26,476 nt of DNA. Origin: a virus. Both the position numbers and the translations under genes were made by a program. The notes under the pieces are model-generated. The model made no database searches, was not told where the DNA came from, and worked only from the letters and a program-made list of their open reading frames with translations. This document shows, piece after piece, positions 5,163 to 12,577 of the stretch (position 1 is its first letter; each line of letters begins with the position of its first letter). Location of the stretch: positions 1 to 26,476 of IMG/VR virus record IMGVR_UViG_3300007516_000119; one strand, written 5' to 3'.

Positions 5163-6110
5163 CTAGTATTTTATGATTGCTATGCCGGGTCCACCCACGG
5201 CACCCGCGCCAACTGTTGACGATCCGCGGCCTGCGCCACCGCTGCCGATCCGCCCATTATCCCCCGGCCCCATCGCACCATTGCCGCCAGCAGCACCAAA
5301 GGAAGTGCCGCCACCACTACCGCCAGTGGCACCGCCGACGCCGGACCCACCCCCACCGCCAGACGGATTCAGCGTGCCGCCCGAAGCAGTGCCGCCAGTC
5401 CCGCCGGCCCCAGTGGGGTTTGGCTGGCCTCCGCTGCCACCTAAGCAAGACATTCCGCTCATTGTGGACGTTCCGCCATTACCACCAGCGGCTCCAGCGG
5501 CTCCAGCGGCTCCAGCGGCACCAATAGTTACTGGGATTATTTGGTCTGGGGTAACTGCAACAACTAGGCGCGAATGCCCGCCGCCGCCGCCGCCGCCAGC
5601 TGTTTGCCCCGCAACACCATTGCCGCCACCACCACCACCACCGCCCCAAAGCTGAATGTCAAGGGAGTAAACGCCTGCCGGAACTGTAAAGTTTCCCGAT
5701 GAAGTAATTGAGGCGACGCCGCTGGCCCTGATGCTTGACGAAGGCCGCCAAGAAGCGGGACTGATGTCTGGCTGATTGCCGATATTGGCCGCGCCAAGGG
5801 ACAGATAAAGCGCCCCGCTGTACTGGGTTGCGCTGCCGATAAAGTATTCTTGCGCGGCGTTGTACTCGGGCACCCCCGCTTGGTGCAGGTATGCAAGAAG
5901 CTGGCCGTGCGCGTACATAGCGCCGTTGAAGTCCTGCAGCGTCGGCTGATCGGCGGGGCCGACAATCTGCCAACCGAGTTTGTAGTCGGGCGTGATCTGC
6001 GAAGTCAAATCGTCGGCCTGCGTTACTTCCCCGAAAAGAGTCCGGTTAGCGCCAGTCGCTTCGGACGCAAAAGCCTTTAAGTTGCCATTGAAGCGGTTGA
6101 TTTTTGCCAT
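5163..6110 (-). CDS. Tail fibre with glycine-rich (polyglycine-type) receptor-binding domain
   Basis: This encodes a protein of 315 residues. Residues 1-125 form the virion-attachment part (MAKINRFNGNLKAFASEA, then ALYLSLGAANIGNQPDISPASWRP, a motif common in fibres). Residues 130-155 are a strand-rich lead-in ending DIQLW. Residues 156-315 are very rich in glycine, with runs of eight (156-163) and seven (172-178) glycines, AAGAAGAAGG, and many GGxGG motifs, ending GGPGIAIIKY. This matches the glycine-rich fibre domain family and recalls the polyglycine-II sandwich of S16-type adhesins, where loops between glycine strands recognise the receptor. The gene follows the last baseplate gene directly. 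Receptor binding is inferred from family knowledge. Confidence 0.85.
   Translation of the reverse strand: MAKINRFNGNLKAFASEATGANRTLFGEVTQADDLTSQITPDYKLGWQIVGPADQPTLQDFNGAMYAHGQLLAYLHQAGVPEYNAAQEYFIGSATQYSGALYLSLGAANIGNQPDISPASWRPSSSIRASGVASITSSGNFTVPAGVYSLDIQLWGGGGGGGGNGVAGQTAGGGGGGGHSRLVVAVTPDQIIPVTIGAAGAAGAAGAAGGNGGTSTMSGMSCLGGSGGQPNPTGAGGTGGTASGGTLNPSGGGGGSGVGGATGGSGGGTSFGAAGGNGAMGPGDNGRIGSGGAGRGSSTVGAGAVGGPGIAIIKY
5485..5520. repeat. Nine-base tandem repeat in the tail fibre gene
   Basis: Four copies of CCAGCGGCT (the last ending CCAGCGGCA) lie head to tail and encode the AAGAAGAAGG segment near residues 198-210 of the fibre. The unit is three codons, so copy-number change would lengthen or shorten the glycine-rich domain without breaking the frame. 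Confidence 0.85.
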
Positions 6111-6111
6111 G

Positions 6112-6828
6112 TCAGATCACCTTTCTTGCCAAGAAGCCGCCTTGGCGTGCCGGATTGAATTTGTCCGCGAAGCCGCGCGAAGCCGGGTTATTGCTGAGCC
6201 CGAACGTAGCACCAGGCTCGGCTTGTATTACGATTTTATAACGGACGCCTTGCGGTTTTGGCAGCAAGTTCAGAGCCCTGATCAGTCGCAGCCGGTCAAG
6301 GCTAACTGTCAGCGAGACGTACAGCGTAAGCGTCATGTCGAGATTATCGACGACGTAAGCCCGCCCGTCGAACGCCGCCAGGACCACGTCCTGGATTCCA
6401 ATGTAGGAGTCGCTCGACAGGTAAGCCGATGCGCGATTTAGCGACGCCTTGACTCGGATAAAGAACCTGTAGTCGGGATCGCCAAGTTGCAGGTCGGTGA
6501 ACGGAATTGAGAACTTATCGAAAAAGGGCGCGCCTACCCGCAGTGGGTTGAACTTGTCTGAAAAGCCTTTGCTATCAGGGTTGATGCTGAACCCGAAATA
6601 AACCTTTGGGACAACCGCAGGAACGTTACGGCTGATGCCGACGATGCGGCCCAGCACGTCAAGCTGCGCGCCGACGGCGTTGTCTAAGTCGAATGCCGGG
6701 TCAAGCGCGGCAAGAAACGCCCGCGTCTTCTCGTTGGCGGACGCGAGCAGCTCAATTTCGGCCTTGGCCTTGGGCATCTCCCAATACTGCTTGATCAGAA
6801 GGTTTGTGGTCTCTGTCAGCAGCGACAT
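6112..6828 (-). CDS. Baseplate wedge protein, DUF2612 family
   Basis: This encodes a protein of 238 residues. The ATG at 6828 overlaps the gp47-like stop as TGATG; a TTG one codon earlier is less likely. The N-terminus (LLIKQYWEMPKAKAEIELL and NAVGAQLDVLGRIVGISR) matches the DUF2612 family, which functions like P2 gpI in joining the baseplate to the fibre. Two similar segments occur: residues 78-104 (YFGFSINPDSKGFSDKFNP...) and 208-237 (TFGLSNNPASRGFADKFNP...), suggesting an internal duplication. Position between the gp47-like protein and the tail fibre agrees with the role. Confidence in the family is good; the meaning of the duplication is open. Confidence 0.85.
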   Translation of the reverse strand: MSLLTETTNLLIKQYWEMPKAKAEIELLASANEKTRAFLAALDPAFDLDNAVGAQLDVLGRIVGISRNVPAVVPKVYFGFSINPDSKGFSDKFNPLRVGAPFFDKFSIPFTDLQLGDPDYRFFIRVKASLNRASAYLSSDSYIGIQDVVLAAFDGRAYVVDNLDMTLTLYVSLTVSLDRLRLIRALNLLPKPQGVRYKIVIQAEPGATFGLSNNPASRGFADKFNPARQGGFLARKVI

Positions 6829-8006
6829 CAAATCACCTCGGTGACAGTGATGTTAGCGACGACAATCGTGAACTTAGCGCCGGGGGCAGGAGCTATCCGC
6901 CCGGCCACAAATGTGACGTTGTTGGCGCTCACTAAAAGATTGGTCAGCACGAACGAGTCGCCCGCCAGATATGCCGGGGCGTACAAGAACCCGGCTTGCA
7001 GCGGCGTGCCGATGTAAAATTTATAAGCAGCGATCTGCTGCTTGATCAGCGCAAGATCGACAGGGACAAGCGGGTCTTTTCGGGTTGCGGTGACGGTGAC
7101 GTAGACGGGCGTGTATACCGGGCGCGCGAAACGGCGCACTTGCGTAACGATGAACGTGCTGCCGTCCGGGCGAGTCAGCGTCTCCGGAAGAAGAACCTCT
7201 ATATCACCCTTGATGCCGGTGCCACCTGTTTTTTGGAACAGCAGCGCTTGCCCTATGTTGCTGACGGTACCGCCCTCGACCACAGGCCAAATGCTGTGTG
7301 CGTTCAAATCCTCCACAGGATCGTAGATGTCAGAATCGTTGTCGTAAACAAAGGCGTCAGTGACGCCAGGCAGGTTTAGCAGTCGGGCAGCCAGCGCGGC
7401 AGTCGTCGAGAATGCGGGATTTTCGAGCGACAGATTGCGTTTCTGGACAAATTCCTCGTCGGTTTCTTCGTCTACCCCAACAACGGCATTTCCCAGCGCG
7501 GCGAAAGAAGCCACGCCCAGCACCACCGTGACCTGCGTGAAAGCCGCGCCCGTTAGGCCGACCACTGCGCCGAATGCGGACGCCGTAAACGTGATGACGG
7601 TAACGCCAAGCGGCAGCGTCACAGCCACGGTTAGTTGCCAGAGCTGGCCAAGGTCGTCACTGATCTGATAGCCGATTGGCAGCGTCAAGATTCGGGTGGT
7701 GGTTATCTGCAAATCCCAAGTTGACCGGGTAGTCGGGCGCGGGAACACACCAGAAAGTTTGGCGATTTTCGCTTGGAAAAGACCGCGGGCAAAATCAGGG
7801 TCAAAGTTGTTGGCCATCGCAAGCCCGAACGCCTGCATGTCATGTCGGCCCTTGGCCTCAATGGCGATACGCTGGCCGTCTGGGCTTTCCTGAGTAACGA
7901 TGATATCCGCGCCGTAGATCGCTTTGTAGCCATCAACCAGCTCGCCGAATATCTCGTCAAAGGACTGGATCGTTATCCCGCTGGCATCAATCGTTGGCCC
8001 TGGCAT
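6828..8006 (-). CDS. Baseplate J/gp47-like wedge protein
   Basis: This encodes a protein of 392 residues that forms the baseplate wedge with the W/gp25-like protein. The N-terminus (ITIQSFDEIFGELVDGYKAIYG, then QESPDGQRIAIEAKG) is the usual start of the Mu gp47/P2 J family. The central part includes GVDEETDEEFVQKRNLSL and LLNLPGVTDAFVYDN, hallmark segments of the family in which the E-rich loop precedes a helix and a strand. The ATG overlaps the upstream stop as TAATG and its own stop overlaps the DUF2612 gene. The length is usual for the family. It sits in the expected order spike, W, J, I-like, fibre. Confidence 0.92.
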   Translation of the reverse strand: MPGPTIDASGITIQSFDEIFGELVDGYKAIYGADIIVTQESPDGQRIAIEAKGRHDMQAFGLAMANNFDPDFARGLFQAKIAKLSGVFPRPTTRSTWDLQITTTRILTLPIGYQISDDLGQLWQLTVAVTLPLGVTVITFTASAFGAVVGLTGAAFTQVTVVLGVASFAALGNAVVGVDEETDEEFVQKRNLSLENPAFSTTAALAARLLNLPGVTDAFVYDNDSDIYDPVEDLNAHSIWPVVEGGTVSNIGQALLFQKTGGTGIKGDIEVLLPETLTRPDGSTFIVTQVRRFARPVYTPVYVTVTATRKDPLVPVDLALIKQQIAAYKFYIGTPLQAGFLYAPAYLAGDSFVLTNLLVSANNVTFVAGRIAPAPGAKFTIVVANITVTEVI

Positions 8007-8359
8007 TACAAGCTCACCACTTCGGAAAATGAATCATCAAAAATCGTGCCAAACGTGAGCATTATAGTGGCGGCGCGGGTGCTTGTCTTGGTCTCGATTG
8101 ACAGTGACGCGATCGTGGTCACTCCCTCGGTCGCGAGCGTGACGCGCTCAACCGCCCGTAATATATCCGCCTTGGTGTCGCGCCGACCCAGCAGGTCAAT
8201 CCAGTCAATATGCGCGTCAGTGTCAAGGAAAAAGTCGGAGGCAAAGGACCGCAGGCGCGTAACCACGGACTGGCGCACAGCGTCGCCGCGAGAAATATAG
8301 GCCGCCCGACCGCGCCCAAAGCGCCAGTCCCCATCCTGATCTAATCCTGAAACGCGCAT
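8006..8359 (-). CDS. Baseplate wedge protein, gp25/W-like
   Basis: This encodes a protein of 117 residues. It contains GRAAYISRGDAVRQSVVTRLRSF, then DFFLDTDAHIDWIDLLGR and ILRAVERVTLATEGVTTI, which match the pattern of small phage wedge proteins that share the gp25/W fold. It lies immediately before the gp47/J-like gene, with which this family always pairs to form the inner baseplate. The start at 8359 has only a weak AGGCGGT site, and the 40-base gap to the spike gene is one of the few in this operon. Family assignment rests on these motifs and strongly on gene order. Confidence 0.82.
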   Translation of the reverse strand: MRVSGLDQDGDWRFGRGRAAYISRGDAVRQSVVTRLRSFASDFFLDTDAHIDWIDLLGRRDTKADILRAVERVTLATEGVTTIASLSIETKTSTRAATIMLTFGTIFDDSFSEVVSL

Positions 8360-8399
8360 AATTACCGCCTAGCAATTGCCGTGCCATGAGTTTACACCA

Positions 8400-9005
8400 T
8401 CACGCCACGTTTGTGATAAGGCCCGCGACCACTGTGCACGTCCTGCTGTCGCCAGTTGCAAACGACCCAGACCAGCCCGGCTGACCCGCGACCGTGTACG
8501 TCATGGAATTGGTATCGCCGATGACTGTCAGGCCTCCAGTCAAATCGTAATTCCCGACGTGCACCCAGTCGCCGGTCACGGTCGAGTCGCCGAAGCGGGT
8601 GATGGTAGCCGGGATGGTCTTTGCCATTGATGCGGGATTTACGCCAACCAAGGCAAAGCAGTCGCTGTAGTCGTGCATGCGCTGCTCAAGTGGAGGCACG
8701 TTGTCTGCCCCGGCATACCAACGGTCAAAGCAGCGCTCAGCCACCAACAGCAAACAGTAGTCGCCGACGGCTATCGGGTGCGCGTCGTAGCTTGATCCGC
8801 CCTGCAGGAATACGGGCGGCACAGCCGGGAACACACACAGCGTCACGGGCACCCCATCAACGACGCGCTGAATCACCGGCTGCACGTCGATGGTTGTCGC
8901 GTTGACCGCCGTTATACGCCCGATGGTGATGGTGTGCGTGTTGGCAAGCGCCGTTATTAGGGCGTCACTGAGAACGTCCGGCAGCTCTGTTTTTTTATCG
9001 GTCAT
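8400..9005 (-). CDS. Membrane-puncturing spike, Gp138 family
   Basis: This encodes a protein of 201 residues. The start at 9005 overlaps the hub stop as ATGA. Residues 25-60 (TITIGRITAVNATTIDVQPVIQRV) form the OB-fold strand pattern of Gp138-type spikes, and PIAVGDYCLLLVAERCFDRW is the typical following segment. The C-terminal third has short repeating strands (TGDWVHVGNYDLTGGLTVIGD) consistent with a trimeric beta-helix tip. I see no HxH metal-binding motif at the end. It would sit at the centre of the baseplate and pierce the outer membrane when the sheath contracts. Position next to the hub gene supports the call. Confidence 0.87.
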   Translation of the reverse strand: MTDKKTELPDVLSDALITALANTHTITIGRITAVNATTIDVQPVIQRVVDGVPVTLCVFPAVPPVFLQGGSSYDAHPIAVGDYCLLLVAERCFDRWYAGADNVPPLEQRMHDYSDCFALVGVNPASMAKTIPATITRFGDSTVTGDWVHVGNYDLTGGLTVIGDTNSMTYTVAGQPGWSGSFATGDSRTCTVVAGLITNVA

Positions 9006-9832
9006 GTCGGCACCGTATAATTTTCGGCAATAGCGGCTGTCACGGTCTGGCTCCAATCGTTGCCGTCCGTGTCGCCGCTGTAGCTGATAAGGCTGGTTTT
9101 GTAGATGGCGTTAAGGTGCGGCGCGGTGACGCTGATTAGGCGGAACAGCCCGCCAACCTTAAGCGACGGGTTCATCCACGTTACCAAAGTCAGCTCTTTG
9201 CCCCGAGATTCCGGCGTGTTCTTCAGGCCAGTCTCGGCACTGATCACCGGCACGAACGAGCTGACAATTTCGTTGCCGCCCAGGATGTTCAGCCGCTCGT
9301 CATCAATGAACCATCGCTGATCCGCGTCAAGCATTTCGCCGACCACTGCCACCGAGCTTCCCACCAGAATCTTCGGTCGGATCAGTTCGCTCATTGCGCC
9401 GATCTTGCCCTTTGCGGTGTTTGGCATAGTGCCGATGATAGCGTCGATGGCAGCGGCCTTGCTTGTCACGGCCGCCGAAACAAACGCCCGCAAGAAGTCG
9501 TTGCCACCATCAAGGGCGCTGATCGTCGTCACAAATACCGCACCCTCGCGCCCGCTCGAAGCGGTGTCGATTGAGCCGCGGAAGATGGTTTCGATGCCCG
9601 CCACATAGCCCACATCAAGCTGAATCGGGAAGTGGTCGCCCTGGTCGTCGTCGCGTATCAGCTGCAGGCGTTTGTCAGGCCCAAGGCCGTAAGCCTTGAG
9701 CGTCATTTTGTTAAGGTCGGACTGATCCGACTTATCGACGCTGAACGTGATCCGAAACGGCGGCAGCACGACAACAGCCCTCGCGCCAATGCCGATCGTT
9801 AAGCGGTAGTCGCGCAGAAATCGCTCGGTCAT
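9002..9832 (-). CDS. Baseplate hub protein (gp27/gpD-like)
   Basis: This encodes a protein of 276 residues with the strand-rich composition of baseplate hubs. Features include LPPFRITFSVDKSDQSDLNKMTLKAYGL at the N-terminus, then VGYVAGIETIFRGSIDTASSGR, a pattern (YxxGxxxxFxGxI) repeated across hub proteins of myoviruses and Mu-like phages. A GEMLDADQRWFIDDERLNIL segment follows. It should form the trimeric hub linking the tail tube to the spike encoded next. The ATG overlaps the preceding stop, and its stop overlaps the spike start. No enzymatic lysozyme domain is fused to it. Confidence is high for a hub role by position, moderate by motif. Confidence 0.82.
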   Translation of the reverse strand: MTERFLRDYRLTIGIGARAVVVLPPFRITFSVDKSDQSDLNKMTLKAYGLGPDKRLQLIRDDDQGDHFPIQLDVGYVAGIETIFRGSIDTASSGREGAVFVTTISALDGGNDFLRAFVSAAVTSKAAAIDAIIGTMPNTAKGKIGAMSELIRPKILVGSSVAVVGEMLDADQRWFIDDERLNILGGNEIVSSFVPVISAETGLKNTPESRGKELTLVTWMNPSLKVGGLFRLISVTAPHLNAIYKTSLISYSGDTDGNDWSQTVTAAIAENYTVPT

Positions 9833-10170
9833 GCTGGCACCTCAGCGCCACGAACACCCAGTATTTCTTCTGCCGTGACGAAATACAGCCCGCATCGGCC
9901 CTCCGAGAAGTCGCCCAGCCGGAACGGAGATAGCCCGCTTGCGTCGGTCGTGCTGACAATAAAATCGAACGGCCAGTTTAGCGAGCGGATATGCAGGCAG
10001 CCCAGCGACAGCATAAAGCCGTTGTAAGTCTGGCCGCGCCACGACACCGACAGCGCCCACATTTCGGTCACTTGGTAGAACTCCAGCGTGACGGTTATTT
10101 CTTCGTCCTCGACAAGCAGTAGATGGCGCTGTCGAGGCTCGTCCGTGATGTTGATTATCTGGAACGCCAT
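9829..10170 (-). CDS. Small baseplate protein, plug-like
   Basis: This encodes a protein of 113 residues with alternating strands (RHLLLVEDEEITVTLEFYQVTEMWALSVSW, then YNGFMLSLGCLHIRSLNWPFDFIVS). Small proteins of this size and pattern, lying between the Dit-like protein and the hub, resemble the baseplate plug of cyanophage Pam3 as I remember the family. It would seal or connect the hub to the tube. The ATG at 10170 follows GGGGAGATAGCT, a good ribosome binding site, and its stop overlaps the hub start as ATGA. The call depends on context more than on a diagnostic motif. Confidence 0.62.
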   Translation of the reverse strand: MAFQIINITDEPRQRHLLLVEDEEITVTLEFYQVTEMWALSVSWRGQTYNGFMLSLGCLHIRSLNWPFDFIVSTTDASGLSPFRLGDFSEGRCGLYFVTAEEILGVRGAEVPA

Positions 10171-10172
10171 AG

Positions 10173-10964
10173 CTATCTCCCCGTGAGCGCGGTAAGCAAA
10201 GATTTTTGCTTTTTAGCGCCTGCAGCAGCACCAGAAGTCGCGCCCGATGTCGGTGACTGCACGCCCTTGTCGGACACGCCCCCGACTTGAGAGGCCACGG
10301 CAGGGGCTGGTTTTTGGTAGAACTCAGACACATCGCTGAACAGCGTTTTGCCGATGCGGAATTTTTGGGCCGTCAGCGTGAACGACAGTGCGTTTCGTTG
10401 ATTGTCGCGCGTGATGGTGACCGAGTTGATGGCCATGCTTTCGTGCGTGCGGAATGGCATGCTGATGGTGACAAGCTGTTTGCCGTAGTGGATAGACTCG
10501 ATAAAGTCAACGAACTGCTCGCGGACCGATTTGCCGCCGCCCCCGCCGCTGGTTAGCCGGGCAGAGTTAGCGCGCCCAGCCTGGAAGGCAGCACTGATTG
10601 CGCGGAAGCGGTCAGCGGCTGAGTTAACGACAGCGGCAACCCGGCGCGCCTGCGATGGCGTGCGGCGCGGCAGAAACGCCGTTACGACGCCGACGGCCGG
10701 CAATCGAGACTGTGAAGCGCTGACCGGTGCCGGAGGGATGAACACATCCGCAACGTCGCCGCTGATGCTGATTTTGATCGGACCGTTAATCAGGCTGTCG
10801 CCGATATAACTGCCGTCTTCAACCGTCTCCGTAGGTGACTGCGTTTCGTAGGCCGTCGAGTCATTGATGCGAGCAAACAACGTAAAGCCGCCAATGCCAA
10901 CTTCTTGCGCGCTACTACTGTCTAGCGCTTCACTCTGGCCGCTCTTATATGCCTGATAGCTCAT
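10173..10964 (-). CDS. Dit-like distal tail/baseplate protein
   Basis: This encodes a protein of 263 residues following the tape measure, the normal place for the distal tail protein. The C-terminal half has SVREQFVDFIESIHYGKQLVTI and then MAINSVTITRDNQRNALSFTLTAQKFRI, which I associate with Dit-like baseplate proteins of myoviruses (a clustering of strands carrying IT-D). The middle is Ala/Arg-rich and the C-terminus low in complexity (SPTSGATSGAAAGAKK). It would connect the end of the tube to the hub and wedges. The start overlaps the tape-measure stop as TAATG. The family call is plausible but not certain; structural prediction would settle it. Confidence 0.68.
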   Translation of the reverse strand: MSYQAYKSGQSEALDSSSAQEVGIGGFTLFARINDSTAYETQSPTETVEDGSYIGDSLINGPIKISISGDVADVFIPPAPVSASQSRLPAVGVVTAFLPRRTPSQARRVAAVVNSAADRFRAISAAFQAGRANSARLTSGGGGGKSVREQFVDFIESIHYGKQLVTISMPFRTHESMAINSVTITRDNQRNALSFTLTAQKFRIGKTLFSDVSEFYQKPAPAVASQVGGVSDKGVQSPTSGATSGAAAGAKKQKSLLTALTGR

Positions 10965-12577
10965 TATCGACCGCCTCGGTTAACTTGCGTCTTGGCCGTT
11001 TTCAATTGGTCCTGCAGCGCATTATTCACTGCGGCCCCTGCCGCCTGCGGGTCATTGCTGCTAACGTTGATCTGCACCTGTTGCTCTATGCTGCTGTTGC
11101 TTGTGCTGTTGCTGTTGTTGGTAGCACCCATCGCAATCGCACCGTTTGGCGTTATTGGCGCGGCAGCACCGTCCAGCCCAGGAGAGCCGGCTAAGCCATC
11201 CGCGCCAGAAGCGCCAGAAGTGCCAGAAGTGCCAGAAGTGCCAGAAGTGCCACCCCTAACAAAACTCAGCGCCCAGTCGGGCAAAATGGAGCTGATACCG
11301 CCCGCAATCGCGGAAAGAATGCCAGCCCATGCCGACGACAGAAAATCGAACAGCCCGCCGAAAACGCCTTTGATGCCATCAATCCAGGACGAAAACGCCG
11401 ACGAAAGCGAACTCAAAGCGCCGGAAAAGTCACCACTGAACAACTGCACGGCGGCGTCAAAAAGCAGGCCGATCGCTTGGAAGAATGGCCCTATGATATC
11501 CATCACGGCAACCACCATCCCGTTGAAAGCATCGACGATGCCGTGCATGACCGGAACAATATCAATGCCAAAGAACTCTTGGAAGAAATCGGCGATTACC
11601 GACTGGCCTCCGGTGAACGCCGTTATCAGGTCATCCACCACAAGGAGGAGCGCAACGATCCCCAGGGTGATCAGGACAACCGGCGATAGGAGAATGCCCA
11701 TCACAGTGGCCAGCCCGCCAGTCGCCAACCACGCCACCCCGAAGGCCGCCGCAACTGCCAAAGCGATGGGGGCCATTCGCTCCATAAAGCCCATCGTGGA
11801 CATGAGCACTTCGCCCAGCACGACAAGGCCGCTTTCGATCAGCTTGTGATTGGTTTCGAGGAACCCTACAAACTTGTCAGTGAGCGCGGTCATCGCGGGC
11901 GCGAAGCCTACAGCCACAGTGTTCTGAATGCCCTGCATGCCGAAGTTGAGCGTTGTCAGCGAGTCGTTGAACGCGGCAGCGGCATTGGCCTGCTCGGTCG
12001 ATACAACGCCAAGCCCGCGCGCTTTGGCGGTCAGCTTGCCCAGCTCTTCCGACGACAGCGAAAGGGTCTGTAGCATCGACTGATTGATACCCATCTTGTC
12101 GAGGATGTTGGTTTTCTGGGCAAGGCTCATGCCTTGCATTTTGTCGGCAAGCTCCAGCATCACCGCGTCCGCGCCTTTGATCTGGCCAGTTGCGTCGGTC
12201 ATGCTCAAGCCTAAAGCTTCGATGGTGTTCTTGGCTGGGCCTCCGCCTTCGCTGACGAACTCGCCCATGCGCTTATTCAGCTCAAGCATTGACGACGACA
12301 CGGCGTCCAAACTGGAGCCGTTGACCGATGCCGCAAAACCCAATTCTTGGATGCGCTCAACCGCCACGCCTGTCTCGCGGTTGAGCTGCGCCAGGGGGTC
12401 GATGGTGTTAAGGACGCCAGCAGTCCACGCGAAGAAACCACCTGCAGCGACGGCAAGCGCGGTACTTGCCCCCGCCAGCAGGCCGACGGACATTTTCAGG
12501 TTGGAGTTGAAACTCTCCTGCGGCGTCAGCGACCCGATAAAGCTGAATCTCGTAACCAGTTCGCTAACGACCGCCAT
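10964..12577 (-). CDS. Tail tape measure protein with collagen-like segment
   Basis: This encodes a protein of 537 residues, short for a tape measure, that sets tail length and may enter the host membrane. The N-terminal 230 residues are helical (MSVGLLAGASTALAVAAGGFFAW, RIQELGFAASVNGSSLDAVSSSM), like the TP901-type core. A hydrophobic stretch near 270-325 (APIALAVAAAFGVAWL, MGILLSPVVLITLG) has several potential membrane segments. Around residues 443-472 is a run of about ten uninterrupted Gly-X-Y triplets (GTSGTSGTSGTSGASGADG, then LAGSPGLDG), followed by an Asn/Ser-rich linker and a helical C-terminus. Order after the frameshifted chaperone genes and before the Dit-like gene is diagnostic. 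At about 0.15 nm per residue the tail would be near 80 nm. Confidence 0.9.
   Translation of the reverse strand: MAVVSELVTRFSFIGSLTPQESFNSNLKMSVGLLAGASTALAVAAGGFFAWTAGVLNTIDPLAQLNRETGVAVERIQELGFAASVNGSSLDAVSSSMLELNKRMGEFVSEGGGPAKNTIEALGLSMTDATGQIKGADAVMLELADKMQGMSLAQKTNILDKMGINQSMLQTLSLSSEELGKLTAKARGLGVVSTEQANAAAAFNDSLTTLNFGMQGIQNTVAVGFAPAMTALTDKFVGFLETNHKLIESGLVVLGEVLMSTMGFMERMAPIALAVAAAFGVAWLATGGLATVMGILLSPVVLITLGIVALLLVVDDLITAFTGGQSVIADFFQEFFGIDIVPVMHGIVDAFNGMVVAVMDIIGPFFQAIGLLFDAAVQLFSGDFSGALSSLSSAFSSWIDGIKGVFGGLFDFLSSAWAGILSAIAGGISSILPDWALSFVRGGTSGTSGTSGTSGASGADGLAGSPGLDGAAAPITPNGAIAMGATNNSNSTSNSSIEQQVQINVSSNDPQAAGAAVNNALQDQLKTAKTQVNRGGR
11202..11246. repeat. Nine-base tandem repeat in the tape measure gene
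   Basis: Five copies of a nine-base unit (two GCGCCAGAA, three GTGCCAGAA on the plus strand), then a partial copy. On the coding strand they encode the collagen-like Gly-Thr/Ala-Ser triplets of the tape measure. Copy-number change would keep the frame. Confidence 0.9.

Noticed and set aside
5173-5655. A long plus-strand proline-rich frame opposite the fibre gene
   Set aside because: It is the antisense shadow of glycine codons (GGN read as CCN) of the real fibre protein.
10992-11849. A 285-residue plus-strand frame opposite the tape measure
   Set aside because: It is antisense to a clearly assigned, coupled gene, has no credible domains, and its repetitive PEVPEV run mirrors the GTS repeat.
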